A stretch of DNA of 64,000 bases from Martinezella multihospitum. Its GTDB lineage: Bacteria > Pseudomonadota > Alphaproteobacteria > Rhizobiales > Rhizobiaceae. Positions 1 through 7,272 of this stretch are shown here, one piece after another. The stretch lies in contig NZ_FMAG01000002.1 of assembly GCF_900094585.1 (NCBI RefSeq), positions 62,001-126,000 of the forward strand, read 5' to 3'. Made by a program: the position numbers and the translations under genes. Position 1 is the stretch's first letter, and every line of letters starts with the position of its first letter. The notes beneath the pieces were generated by a model that made no database searches, was not told the DNA's origin, and was given only the letters and a program-made list of their open reading frames with translations.

Positions 1-1265
1 ATGGCCAGCCACAGGCCGTGATTGCCGAGCGTCGGAACGAAGACGGCAAGTGCTATCAAATAGCCGCCGAAGGACAGCAGCATCTTGTTACGCATCTCGC
101 GCGACCATGTGGCGCCGATGAAGACGCCGTCCATCAAAAAGGCGAGCGCGCCGGTCAGGCCCGTGATCGCAGCCCAGGGGAGATAGGTTCCGGCAGCAAT
201 GCGAACCTCCTCCGAGGTTGTCAGCAGGCGGATCAGCGCCGGTCCGACCGTGAAGAAGAAGATGGCGGCGGCAAGTGCCAGCCCGAAGGACCAGAGCGCC
301 GTCAGTTTCAAGCCTCGCTCGAAGGCCGGCCGATAGTTGGCACCGATCGAGCGGCCGGTGATCTGCTCGGCGGCATTCGCGAGCCCGTCGAGATAATAGC
401 CGGATAACAAAAAGAAGTTCATCAGCACGGCATTGGCGGCGAGCATGACCGCGCCAAAGCTGTTGCCGATACGCGTCATCAGCGTGAAGGCGCCGATCAG
501 AACGAAGGTGCGGATCAGAATATCGCGGTTGAGTGCGAAGAGCTGGGTGAGCTTGGTGCGCGAGAACAGCTCCGCGCGCGGCGGGCGCTCCTCGCCGGCA
601 AAGCTGCGCAGCACGATGAAAAGCCCGAGCAGCATACCGCTCGCCTCGCCGATCAGCGTGCCCCAGGCAACGCCCGCCACACCCCAGCCAAGATAGAGCC
701 CGAGCAGGATGGCGAGCACGATGTTGACGCCGTTGATGACGGTCTGCAGCAAGAGCCCGATGCGACCCTGGCCGCGGCCGAGCACGAAGCCGAGTAGCGC
801 GTAATTGGCAAGCGCTGCCGGGCCTGAAAGCATACGGATGGAGAAATAGGTGCGTGTCGCATCCGCGATGCCGCCTTCCGGCCCCATGAGCTTGAGGCCG
901 AGCCAAAGGAGAAGAGGCGACAAAAGCACGATCAGGACACCTGATGTGAGCGCCGATATCAGCGCTCGCCGGAAGACGGCCTGCTGTTCGTGCCGATCGT
1001 GACGGCCATAGGCCTGCGCGGTCAGCCCTGTCGTTGAGGCGCGCAGAAAGTTGAAGCTTGAGAAAAGGAGATCGAACAGCACGGCGCCGATCGCAAGGCC
1101 GGCGAGCGCATCGGGCTGGCCCATATGGCCTACCACGGCCGTATCGACAAGGCCGAGCAGCGGTGTCGTCATGAAGCCGAGCGTCATGGGAAGTGCGATC
1201 GACAGCACGAGCCGATGCGTCACGTCGAAGGGCAGAACCCTCCGGCTCCCTTGCTGGACATCCAT
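1..1265 (-). CDS. MATE family efflux transporter (3' end beyond window)
   Basis: This reading frame stays open on the reverse strand from an ATG at 1265 to the left edge, so about 421 residues are visible and the C-terminus is missing. The translation is strongly hydrophobic, with repeated transmembrane segments. Residues 39-49 (LVDTAVVGHMG) match the first-helix signature of MATE transporters of the DinF type, and a later LMTRIGNSFGAVMLAANA stretch fits the symmetric second half. Such proteins export cationic drugs or metabolites by Na+ or H+ antiport at the inner membrane. The substrate here cannot be told. The gene lies just downstream of the CAP lipoprotein gene on the same strand, with a 16-nt gap. 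Confidence 0.88.
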   Translation of the reverse strand, partial: MDVQQGSRRVLPFDVTHRLVLSIALPMTLGFMTTPLLGLVDTAVVGHMGQPDALAGLAIGAVLFDLLFSSFNFLRASTTGLTAQAYGRHDRHEQQAVFRRALISALTSGVLIVLLSPLLLWLGLKLMGPEGGIADATRTYFSIRMLSGPAALANYALLGFVLGRGQGRIGLLLQTVINGVNIVLAILLGLYLGWGVAGVAWGTLIGEASGMLLGLFIVLRSFAGEERPPRAELFSRTKLTQLFALNRDILIRTFVLIGAFTLMTRIGNSFGAVMLAANAVLMNFFLLSGYYLDGLANAAEQITGRSIGANYRPAFERGLKLTALWSFGLALAAAIFFFTVGPALIRLLTTSEEVRIAAGTYLPWAAITGLTGALAFLMDGVFIGATWSREMRNKMLLSFGGYLIALAVFVPTLGNHGLWLA

Positions 1266-1281
1266 TTGACGTTACGCCTCC

Positions 1282-1785
1282 TCAGTTCGAGGAAAGCACC
1301 ATGGACCAATAAGGCCTGTCGCCGGAAGAGGGTGCATAGGCGAGAGCAACGCCAAGCCCATCATATTTGCCGAGCATGTTGTGCAAATGCTTCGGCGAAT
1401 TGATCCAGGCCGTCACCGCCGCATTCACGTCGCGCTGGCCCTCGGCAATGTTCTCGGCTGCCGGCAGCTTGACGCCGCTTGCCTTGACCCGCTTGCCGAA
1501 ATCGTCGCCGAGGCCGATCAGGTGCTCCATCTTGCCGGCGTCCGCCATGCGCCGTGCCTGATAGACGGCGGCGGTGCTGGCCGCGGTATCGATCTTCAAG
1601 GGCGGCAAGCCGTTCTTGGCGCGCAACGCATTGACGAGCGGCAGCGCCGAAGCGGTCTGGTCGCTGGCCGGAATATTGGAAACCTTGGCGGGCGGCGTGG
1701 CGCAGCTTGCGACGGTTGCAGTGAGCGCAAGTGCGGTTAGGCGCAACGCATCGCGGCGCGTGAAAATCAGTGTCTGGGAGGTCAT
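1282..1785 (-). CDS. CAP (SCP/PR1-like) domain lipoprotein
   Basis: A 167-residue protein. The frame is open further upstream, but I choose the ATG at 1785 because it begins a clear export signal: a twin-arginine-like start (TRRDALRLTA, residues 9-18), a hydrophobic stretch, then a lipobox VASC with Cys28. The mature part has CAP-superfamily features: LVNALRAKNGLPPL near residue 52, an MEH motif, an AENIAEG motif, and AVTAWINSPKHLHNML near the C-terminus. Bacterial CAP proteins are secreted or membrane-attached and mostly of unknown activity. It starts one base after the stop of the upstream 88-residue membrane protein gene, so the two are probably co-transcribed. The Tat assignment is an inference from the RR pair alone. 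Confidence 0.82.
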   Translation of the reverse strand: MTSQTLIFTRRDALRLTALALTATVASCATPPAKVSNIPASDQTASALPLVNALRAKNGLPPLKIDTAASTAAVYQARRMADAGKMEHLIGLGDDFGKRVKASGVKLPAAENIAEGQRDVNAAVTAWINSPKHLHNMLGKYDGLGVALAYAPSSGDRPYWSMVLSSN

Positions 1786-1786
1786 G

Positions 1787-2053
1787 TCAGCTGCGGTAAT
1801 TGAACAAACGAAGTATGATGAAGATGGGAATGACGATGGATGCGCCGAGCAGCACATAATCGCCAAACTCGCCGAGTGCCGCGAAACCGCTGTGCCAGAG
1901 GTCGACGAAGAAACGGCGAAGGCCATAGAGGAAATCGAGCGGCCGCCAGCCGAAGAACTTCATGACGAAGCCGACGACGAGCGACACGATGATGAGCTTC
2001 ACCACAGTACGGCCGGGCGAGTCGCCAAGGAATCTGTTCACCTGATCGGACAT
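1787..2053 (-). CDS. small membrane protein, DUF6460-like
   Basis: An 88-residue protein with two predicted membrane segments, roughly residues 17-35 and 63-83, separated by a short basic loop. A GGAG ribosome binding site lies about 7 nt before the ATG at 2053. I recognise it as the type of small two-helix protein annotated DUF6460 in rhizobia; that family name is from memory and its function is unknown. It heads a probable operon with the CAP lipoprotein gene (1-nt gap) and the MATE transporter gene. Confidence 0.75.
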   Translation of the reverse strand: MSDQVNRFLGDSPGRTVVKLIIVSLVVGFVMKFFGWRPLDFLYGLRRFFVDLWHSGFAALGEFGDYVLLGASIVIPIFIILRLFNYRS

Positions 2054-2209
2054 GCTGACGTCTCCATGATGGCAGTCGGTGGTGCTGAGATAGGGCCGGG
2101 GTCTGCGACTCGCAAGCTTTATTGCCCAGCCTACATCTCAAACTAGCGTCTGCCTGAAATAGGACTTGAGTTTTTTTATGGCCGCGTTCAAAGGCGAGCG
2201 TCAAACAGG

Positions 2210-3163
2210 ATGAAACCCATGCTACCGAGCCAGCTTTCCTCCGGCGACGTCATTGCCGACCGCCGCGCCGATTATGCCAAGATGCTTGCCGAAAGCGGCG
2301 AGCCGGCGAGTGCTGCCGAGCTGATGGAACAGGCGCTGGAGCTGGTGCCGCGCTGGGCGGCGGGCTGGTTCACGCTTGCCGCCTATCGCGAGAAGGCCGG
2401 TGACGTGCCGGGCGCGATCGCAGCCCTCAACGAAGTGCTGGCGCTTGATTCAGGCGATGTCTTCGGCGCCCGGCTGAAGCTTGCGGTTCTTGGCGGGGCC
2501 GATGTGCCGGAGCGGCCGCCGAGCCCCTATGTCGAGCGGCTGTTCGATGACTATGCCGATCGCTTCGAAACCTCGCTTGTCGAGAAGCTCGGTTATAGCG
2601 TGCCCGGTAAACTGGCGGCGCTGATCGCTGGGGCGGCCGGTATCCCGAAACATTTCCGCCTCGCCATCGATCTCGGCTGTGGTACCGGCCTGCTTGGGCC
2701 GGAAATCCGCGCCAGTGTCGACCGGCTCGAGGGCTATGACCTGTCGAAGGGCATGCTGGCCAAGGCGGCCGAGAAGCATGTTTACGATCATCTCGGCCAG
2801 GCCGATCTATCGCTGGAGCCGGAGCAGTCGGGCGTGTTCGACCCCGATATGGCGCCGCGCCGCGCCGATCTGATCACTGCTGCTGACGTACTGATGTATC
2901 TCGGCAATCTGCATGCCGTGATGGCGATCGTGCAGATGCTTTCGTCCGATGGTGCCGTCTTCGCCTTTTCGGTCGAGGATGCCCAGCAGGCCGATGGTTA
3001 TGTGCTGCGCGACTCCCTGCGATTTGCGCATTCGGAAGTCTATGTGAGGGAAATACTGGCCGAGCATGGCTTTGCCGTGCAGGATTTGGCTCGCAGTATC
3101 ATTCGCATGGATGGCGGAAAACCCATTCACGGCATTCTGTTCATTGCCCGCAAATCGGCCTGA
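2210..3163 (+). CDS. TPR-containing SAM-dependent methyltransferase
   Basis: Up to 317 residues. About the first 95 residues look like tetratricopeptide helices (AELMEQALELVPRWAAGW followed by DVPGAIAALNEVLALDSGD). The rest is a class I methyltransferase fold with the SAM-binding glycine loop AIDLGCGTGLLG near residues 151-162 and an acidic ITAADVLMYLG strand. It probably methylates a small molecule or protein held by the TPR part; no substrate can be assigned. Two ATGs compete: 2210, and 2219, which has AGGA 8 nt upstream. The second start would give 314 residues. It is divergent from the DUF6460-like gene. Confidence 0.82.
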   Translation: MKPMLPSQLSSGDVIADRRADYAKMLAESGEPASAAELMEQALELVPRWAAGWFTLAAYREKAGDVPGAIAALNEVLALDSGDVFGARLKLAVLGGADVPERPPSPYVERLFDDYADRFETSLVEKLGYSVPGKLAALIAGAAGIPKHFRLAIDLGCGTGLLGPEIRASVDRLEGYDLSKGMLAKAAEKHVYDHLGQADLSLEPEQSGVFDPDMAPRRADLITAADVLMYLGNLHAVMAIVQMLSSDGAVFAFSVEDAQQADGYVLRDSLRFAHSEVYVREILAEHGFAVQDLARSIIRMDGGKPIHGILFIARKSA

Positions 3164-3270
3164 ATATTTCGAATATTGCGAATTTGAAATAGGTCAGTAT
3201 TGCTTACGTATTTTCGCTTGATTGTTGCTGGCGCTTTCAGCAAAAAGCCTGGAAACCCAGGGGAAAGCAC

Positions 3271-3906
3271 ATGGCGAACGCAAAGAGCGCATTTGGTATC
3301 TGGAATACGTCCGCGACCCGGCATTCGTGGATCGAGGATGTTCAAGGCATAGTCTCAGGCAGCCTGATTTCCTCGCTCGGGCTGTTCTGCCTCTCGAGCG
3401 CCGGCCTCCTGACCGGCAGCACTGCTGGCATCGCTTTCCTGCTGCATTACGCGATCGGCGTGAATTTCGGCCTCGCCTTTTTCGTGGTCAATCTGCCGTT
3501 CTTCTATCTGTCGCTGAAGCAGCTCGGTCCGGTCTTCACCGTCAAGACCTTCATCGCCATCGCGCTGACCTCGTTGCTCACCAACCTGCAGCCGCTGCTC
3601 TTCGATGTCGCCCATATCAATGCGCTATGGTCGGCGCTTCTTGGCGGCATTTTGCTCGGCTTCGGGCTTCTTGCGCTCTATCGTCATCGCGCCAGCCTCG
3701 GCGGCGTCGGCATTCTGGGGATTTATCTGCAGGAGCGTTTTGGGGTCAGGGCAGGGCTGGTGCAGCTGGCAATCGACCTATGCGTACTCGCGGTCGCTTT
3801 TGCGGTGACCACGCCTCCTGTGGTCATCTGCTCGGTGATCGGCGCAATCGCGCTCAATCTCTTCGTCGCGATCAATCATCGCTCGGATCGCTACATAGCG
3901 CTGTAA
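3271..3906 (+). CDS. YitT family membrane protein
   Basis: A 211-residue integral membrane protein with about six hydrophobic segments. The GLLTGSTAGIAFLLHYAIGV region (about residues 46-65) and the SLGGVGILGIYLQERFG segment (near residue 143) are typical of the YitT/DUF161 family, whose role is poorly known. Full YitT proteins from Bacillus carry an extra C-terminal DUF2179 domain that is absent here, as is common in Proteobacteria. An AGGGGAAAGC sequence ends just before the ATG and can act as the ribosome binding site. The gene stands alone and converges with the small DUF2735-like gene, 9 nt away. Confidence 0.82.
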   Translation: MANAKSAFGIWNTSATRHSWIEDVQGIVSGSLISSLGLFCLSSAGLLTGSTAGIAFLLHYAIGVNFGLAFFVVNLPFFYLSLKQLGPVFTVKTFIAIALTSLLTNLQPLLFDVAHINALWSALLGGILLGFGLLALYRHRASLGGVGILGIYLQERFGVRAGLVQLAIDLCVLAVAFAVTTPPVVICSVIGAIALNLFVAINHRSDRYIAL

Positions 3907-3915
3907 AGCTGAGGC

Positions 3916-4107
3916 TTACTGCTTACGGGTGTCGTCGGATTCGACGATCGCAGCTTCGTGATACCAGCTGTCGAATGCGGCCGTCGCAATGGTCGGCCCG
4001 ATATCCGGGGTGAGGTTCACCTTCGGACGCTGGCTGACCGCCGTGGGGCGGGCCGTGACGGGAAACTGATAGATCTTTGCGGTTTCGTGCCGGGTACCGA
4101 TTGCCAT
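3916..4107 (-). CDS. small DUF2735-like protein
   Basis: A 63-residue protein with a conserved-looking start (MAIGTRHETAKIYQFP) and an acidic C-terminus. I recognise it as the short protein often annotated DUF2735 and found next to glnII in rhizobia; this association is from memory. There are no membrane segments or cysteine motifs. An AGGGAGAGACA sequence lies directly before its ATG on the reverse strand. It is divergent from glnII, sharing a 443-bp intergenic region, which suggests linked nitrogen control, but no sigma-54 site facing this gene was found. Function unknown. Confidence 0.72.
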   Translation of the reverse strand: MAIGTRHETAKIYQFPVTARPTAVSQRPKVNLTPDIGPTIATAAFDSWYHEAAIVESDDTRKQ

Positions 4108-4440
4108 TCGTTGTCTCTCCCTTTTTGGTGTTCAAGCGGGCGCGCTTCAAGAGACAGCTCATATATAGCAAAGACGAAGGCGAATATCACCATTCCGCTT
4201 AAAAAAAATGCTAAATGATGAAATTATAGGCAATTCGTCAGTGCTGCGGTCGATGCCGTTTCTTTGATCTGCCGGTTTTCCGATCCATTCCCGGGGCGCC
4301 GAGCCTGCGACATCTTGGCAGCTCGGTTGGAACGACGGAGGCGATTTGAAAACGAATCCGATAGTTGGCGCCCGGAAATCTTGCCTGAATACGGCTGAAT
4401 CATAAAAATCTCGCCTGACGAGCCGGGTATCGATGCGATC

Positions 4441-4456
4441 TGGCACGGCACATGCA
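4441..4456 (+). promoter_or_regulatory. sigma-54 (RpoN) promoter of glnII
   Basis: The 16 bases TGGCACGGCACATGCA match the -24/-12 consensus TGGCACG-N4-TTGCA with one mismatch. The invariant GG and GC are exactly 10 bases apart. Transcription would start near 4467, about 84 bases before the glnII ATG. In rhizobia glnII is known to be activated by NtrC with RpoN under nitrogen limitation. I could not see a convincing NtrC dyad upstream. Confidence 0.85.
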
Positions 4457-4550
4457 TCTCTCCTGGCAGCCGTTCGTAGTGAGGAATTTTCCGGCGGGCG
4501 CGCCGGCCAAGTTTTCCTACTTCGCCTGATTAACTGTTATGAGGTGCGTA

Positions 4551-5591
4551 ATGACGAAATATAAGCTCGAGTACATCTGGCTCGACGGGTACACCCCGGT
4601 GCCGAACCTGCGCGGCAAAACGCAGATCAAGGAATTCGACGCATTTCCGACGCTCGAGCAGCTTCCGCTGTGGGGCTTCGATGGTTCGTCGACGATGCAG
4701 GCCGAAGGCCGCAGCTCCGATTGCGTGCTGAAGCCCGTCGCCATCTATCCGGACCCGGCCCGCACCAACGGCGCGCTCGTCATGTGCGAAGTCATGATGC
4801 CTGATGGCGTCACCCCGCACGAATCCAACAGCCGCGCGACCATCCTCGACGACGAGGACGCATGGTTCGGCTTCGAGCAGGAATACTTCTTCTACAAGGA
4901 CGGCCGTCCGCTCGGCTTCCCGGAATCCGGCTACCCGGCTCCGCAGGGCCCGTACTACACCGGCGTTGGTTACAAGAACGTTGGTGATGTCGCCCGCGAA
5001 ATCGTTGAAGAGCACCTCGATCTTTGCCTCGAAGCAGGCATCAACCACGAAGGCATCAATGCCGAAGTGGCCAAGGGTCAGTGGGAATTCCAGATTTTCG
5101 GCAAGGGCTCCAAGCGCGCCGCCGACCAGATCTGGATGGCACGCTATCTGTTGCTGCGTCTGTGCGAAAAGTACGGCATCGACATCGAGTTCCATTGCAA
5201 GCCGCTCGGCGACACCGACTGGAACGGCTCGGGCATGCACTGCAACTTCTCGACCAAGTTCATGCGCGAAGTCGGCGGCAAGGCCTATTTCGAAGCGCTC
5301 ATGGCTCAGTTCGACAAGAACCTGCACGACCACATTGCGGTCTACGGCCCGGACAACCACATGCGCCTGACCGGCAAGCATGAAACGGCTCCGTGGAACA
5401 AGTTCAGCTACGGCGTTGCCGACCGCGGTGCTTCGATCCGCGTCCCGCACTCGTTCATCAAGAACGATTACAAGGGCTATCTCGAAGATCGTCGTCCGAA
5501 CTCCCAGGGCTGCCCCTACCAGATCGCTTCGCAGGTTCTGAAGACCATCTCGGAAGTTCCGACGGCTGGCTTCGGTTCGGTTGCTGCCTGA
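4551..5591 (+). CDS. glnII: glutamine synthetase II (eukaryotic type)
   Basis: A 346-residue cytoplasmic enzyme that joins ammonia and glutamate to glutamine using ATP (EC 6.3.1.2). The short length, the N-terminus MTKYKLEYIWLDGYTP, the GFDGSSTMQAEGRSSD loop, the ATP/metal motif FGFEQEYFF and the catalytic NGSGMHCNFST motif identify GSII rather than the longer adenylylated GSI. The start at 4551 is preferred over one 12 bases upstream because GAGGT (4541-4545) is well placed for it and the protein then begins as in the family. It is monocistronic: a sigma-54 promoter lies upstream and a hairpin terminator downstream. It is expected to be induced when nitrogen is scarce. Confidence 0.97.
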   Translation: MTKYKLEYIWLDGYTPVPNLRGKTQIKEFDAFPTLEQLPLWGFDGSSTMQAEGRSSDCVLKPVAIYPDPARTNGALVMCEVMMPDGVTPHESNSRATILDDEDAWFGFEQEYFFYKDGRPLGFPESGYPAPQGPYYTGVGYKNVGDVAREIVEEHLDLCLEAGINHEGINAEVAKGQWEFQIFGKGSKRAADQIWMARYLLLRLCEKYGIDIEFHCKPLGDTDWNGSGMHCNFSTKFMREVGGKAYFEALMAQFDKNLHDHIAVYGPDNHMRLTGKHETAPWNKFSYGVADRGASIRVPHSFIKNDYKGYLEDRRPNSQGCPYQIASQVLKTISEVPTAGFGSVAA

Positions 5592-5635
5592 TAACTTTCT
5601 TGCTTGGTTTGCCAAGCATGGGACAACCAATAATG

Positions 5636-5662
5636 ACGCGGGGCTTCGGCTCCGCGTTTTTC
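5636..5662 (+). terminator. rho-independent terminator of glnII
   Basis: A 9-bp stem (ACGCGGGGC paired with GCTCCGCGT, one G-T pair) closed by a TTCG tetraloop is followed by a T-rich tail. It lies 45 bases after the glnII stop codon. Confidence 0.85.
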
Positions 5663-5730
5663 GTTTTGGGATTATCAAATGGCAGTCACCGCCCAGCGTC
5701 TCTTAGGCCCCACTGTCAACCCCCATACAC

Positions 5731-5900
5731 CGTCATCCTCGGGCTTGACCCGAGGATCCAAGCACAAGCTGCTGACTACATGAGAGGGGTTTGGTGTGCA
5801 TCGCATCGGGGGATGCGGTCCCGCCGACGCTCGCTCGCGGCGTTTTCGCCGCGCTGACCTGCCTGTGCCTGGATCCTCGGGTCAAGCCCGAGGATGACGG
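5731..5900. repeat. intergenic inverted-repeat element with CGTCATCCTCGGGC arms
   Basis: The left arm at 5731-5759 (beginning CGTCATCCTCGGGCTTGACC) is repeated exactly in inverted orientation at 5871-5899. The similarity continues about 12 bases further inward with mismatches. Each arm also holds an internal dyad (CCTCGGGCTTGACCCGAGG). Sequences with these arms are, from memory, very common between genes in Rhizobiales. The central 110 bp has no recognisable gene. It fills the gap between glnII and the AhpD-like gene. Confidence 0.85.
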
Positions 5901-5949
5901 ACCTCAAGAGAGGGCCCAGGCACGCAACACGTTCAGAGAAAAGGAACGC

Positions 5950-6411
5950 TCAAGCAGCCTTATTCGCTGCATCCACCGGATGCTGCGAGCGGAAGCCGAC
6001 GGCGAGGCGGTTCCAGATGTTGATCGTGCCGATCGCCACCGTGATCTTGACGATGTCTTCTTCGCTGAAATGCTGCTTCAGCGGCTCATAGTCGGAATCC
6101 GGAATACCGGTTTGGGCGATCTTGGTGACGGAATCGACCCAGCGCAGCAGGGCGCGTTCGCGATCGTCATAGACGGGCGATTCCCACCAGACGCACATCA
6201 GGTTGATCCACTGTTCGCTGAGGCCGTCGTGCCGGGCTTCCTTCACATGCATGTCGACGCAATAGGCGCAGCCATTGATCTGCGAGGCGCGGAGTTTGAT
6301 CAGGTGGATGAAGCGGCGCTCCAGGCCGCTGCTCTGGACGAAGTTTTCGAGCGCGACGACAGCCTTGTAGGAGTCGGGCGAAGCTTTGGCGAAATTGAAA
6401 CGGGGATGCAT
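5950..6411 (-). CDS. carboxymuconolactone decarboxylase / AhpD-like protein
   Basis: A 153-residue all-helical protein of the CMD/AhpD superfamily. The redox motif CAYCVDMH (a CxxC followed three residues later by His) sits near residues 48-55, within the usual IKLRASQINGCAYC core. Such proteins act as alkylhydroperoxidase-like thiol peroxidases. The sequence MHVKEARHDGLSEQWIN fits the YciW/AhpD-type branch. An AAGGAGAAG ribosome binding site directly precedes the ATG. The gene is 30 nt downstream of an Rrf2 regulator gene and is very likely its co-transcribed target, implying a redox or nitrosative stress role. The physiological electron donor is unknown. Confidence 0.87.
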   Translation of the reverse strand: MHPRFNFAKASPDSYKAVVALENFVQSSGLERRFIHLIKLRASQINGCAYCVDMHVKEARHDGLSEQWINLMCVWWESPVYDDRERALLRWVDSVTKIAQTGIPDSDYEPLKQHFSEEDIVKITVAIGTINIWNRLAVGFRSQHPVDAANKAA

Positions 6412-6441
6412 GGTCTTCTCCTTGGGTTCGGGTCTTTCGGT

Positions 6442-6945
6442 TCAGTTTTTGGTCTTGCGTTCATGAAGCTCGAGAAAGGCACAGCCTCTCGCGGCTATGC
6501 CACCGTCCGTGTCCGTCTGTCTGAGATCGGTCAGCACGTCGGCGATGCTTGTTTTGGCCAGTTCCGCCCGGTAGACGCGCTCGGCTGCCAGCATGGCGGC
6601 ATTGATGCCGCATGGCTTGGCGAAATAGCGCCCTTCGAGCGGGTTCGGGCCGCGTTGGCGGATTTCCGCACAGCGGAAAGCGGGTGTGGGACCTTCGGCC
6701 GCCAGTACGATGTCAAGCAGTGTGATCTCCTCCGGCTTGCGCGCCAGCCGGTATCCGCCCTTCGGCCCCGGCACGGTATCGAGAATGCCGGCACCCGAAA
6801 GCGCCTGCAGATGCTTCAGCAGATAGCTGACCGAAACGCCGTGAAATTCCGCAAGCGCCGCCGCCGAAAGCACGCCGCCATCGGACAGGCCAGCCAGCAT
6901 ACCAACGCAATGAATGGATTGTTCGACGCCGTCTCCGAGCTTCAT
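6442..6945 (-). CDS. Rrf2 family transcriptional regulator
   Basis: A 167-residue DNA-binding protein. The N-terminal winged helix-turn-helix (about residues 10-65, with LAEFHGVSVSYLLKHLQAL and the wing GPKGGYRLAR) is typical of Rrf2/IscR/NsrR regulators. Two cysteines in the sensor region (FRCAEIRQRG and FAKPCGI, near residues 91 and 112) could bind an Fe-S cluster or react with oxidants, but the usual three-cysteine cluster is not complete; a third Cys near residue 154 lies in the tail. It is the first gene of a two-gene unit with the AhpD-like gene. The 25-bp palindrome immediately upstream is its likely autoregulatory operator. Confidence 0.88.
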   Translation of the reverse strand: MKLGDGVEQSIHCVGMLAGLSDGGVLSAAALAEFHGVSVSYLLKHLQALSGAGILDTVPGPKGGYRLARKPEEITLLDIVLAAEGPTPAFRCAEIRQRGPNPLEGRYFAKPCGINAAMLAAERVYRAELAKTSIADVLTDLRQTDTDGGIAARGCAFLELHERKTKN

Positions 6946-6960
6946 CTTCGTGCCTCTCTA

Positions 6961-6985
6961 ATCATGGATATTTTTTATCTATGAT
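6961..6985 (-). promoter_or_regulatory. 25-bp palindrome upstream of the Rrf2 gene (probable operator)
   Basis: ATCATGGATA and TATCTATGAT form 10-base arms with one mismatch around five T residues. The centre is about 28 bases before the Rrf2 start codon. AT-rich dyads of this size and place are common autoregulatory sites for Rrf2 proteins. Binding itself is inferred. Confidence 0.6.
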
Positions 6986-7056
6986 TATGATGGGAGTCAA
7001 TAGCCTTTGAAGCAGGGCTGCAGGGAGGTGTGATCGGGAGATACCGCGCGTGCGAT

Positions 7057-7245
7057 ACCCCCCTCTGTCGCTCTCGCGACATCTCCCCCACAAGGGGGGA
7101 GATCGTTTGGAGCAGGCCGCTGTGCTTCGGCTGATATCGGGCTTCGGTTTCTACAGATGCAGAGTGTGTTTGAGGCAAGCAGGTGCCAAGAATTGCTGAT
7201 CTCCCCCCTTGTGGGGGAGATGTCCCGAAAGGGACAGAGGGGGGT
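7057..7245. repeat. 189-bp inverted-repeat element, copy 1
   Basis: The left end (ACCCCCCTCTGTCGCTCTCG) is matched in inverted orientation by the right end, which finishes GGGACAGAGGGGGGT. Each arm is about 46 bp and includes a nested hairpin around the CTCCCCC/GGGGGAG blocks. A second copy of exactly the same length lies at 27449-27637, and the inner segments are also related (for example the shared TTTGAGGNANGCAGGTGC). The element resembles the RIME-type intergenic repeats of Rhizobium. It lies between the Rrf2 gene and the helicase gene, and its right arm creates a false N-terminal extension of the helicase frame. Confidence 0.88.
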
Positions 7246-7272
7246 GCGCACTCTCACAGAATACTAAAGCCA

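Noticed and set aside
4230..4440. NtrC binding sites upstream of the glnII promoter
   Set aside because: I looked for TGCACC-N5-GGTGCA-type dyads and found none close enough to report.
5791..6984. 397-codon + strand frame
   Set aside because: It runs antisense through the AhpD-like and Rrf2 genes, both of which have clear family motifs.
7057..7245. CRISPR-like short repeats
   Set aside because: The repeated blocks are inverted arms of one element, not regularly spaced direct repeats with unique spacers. No cas genes are present.
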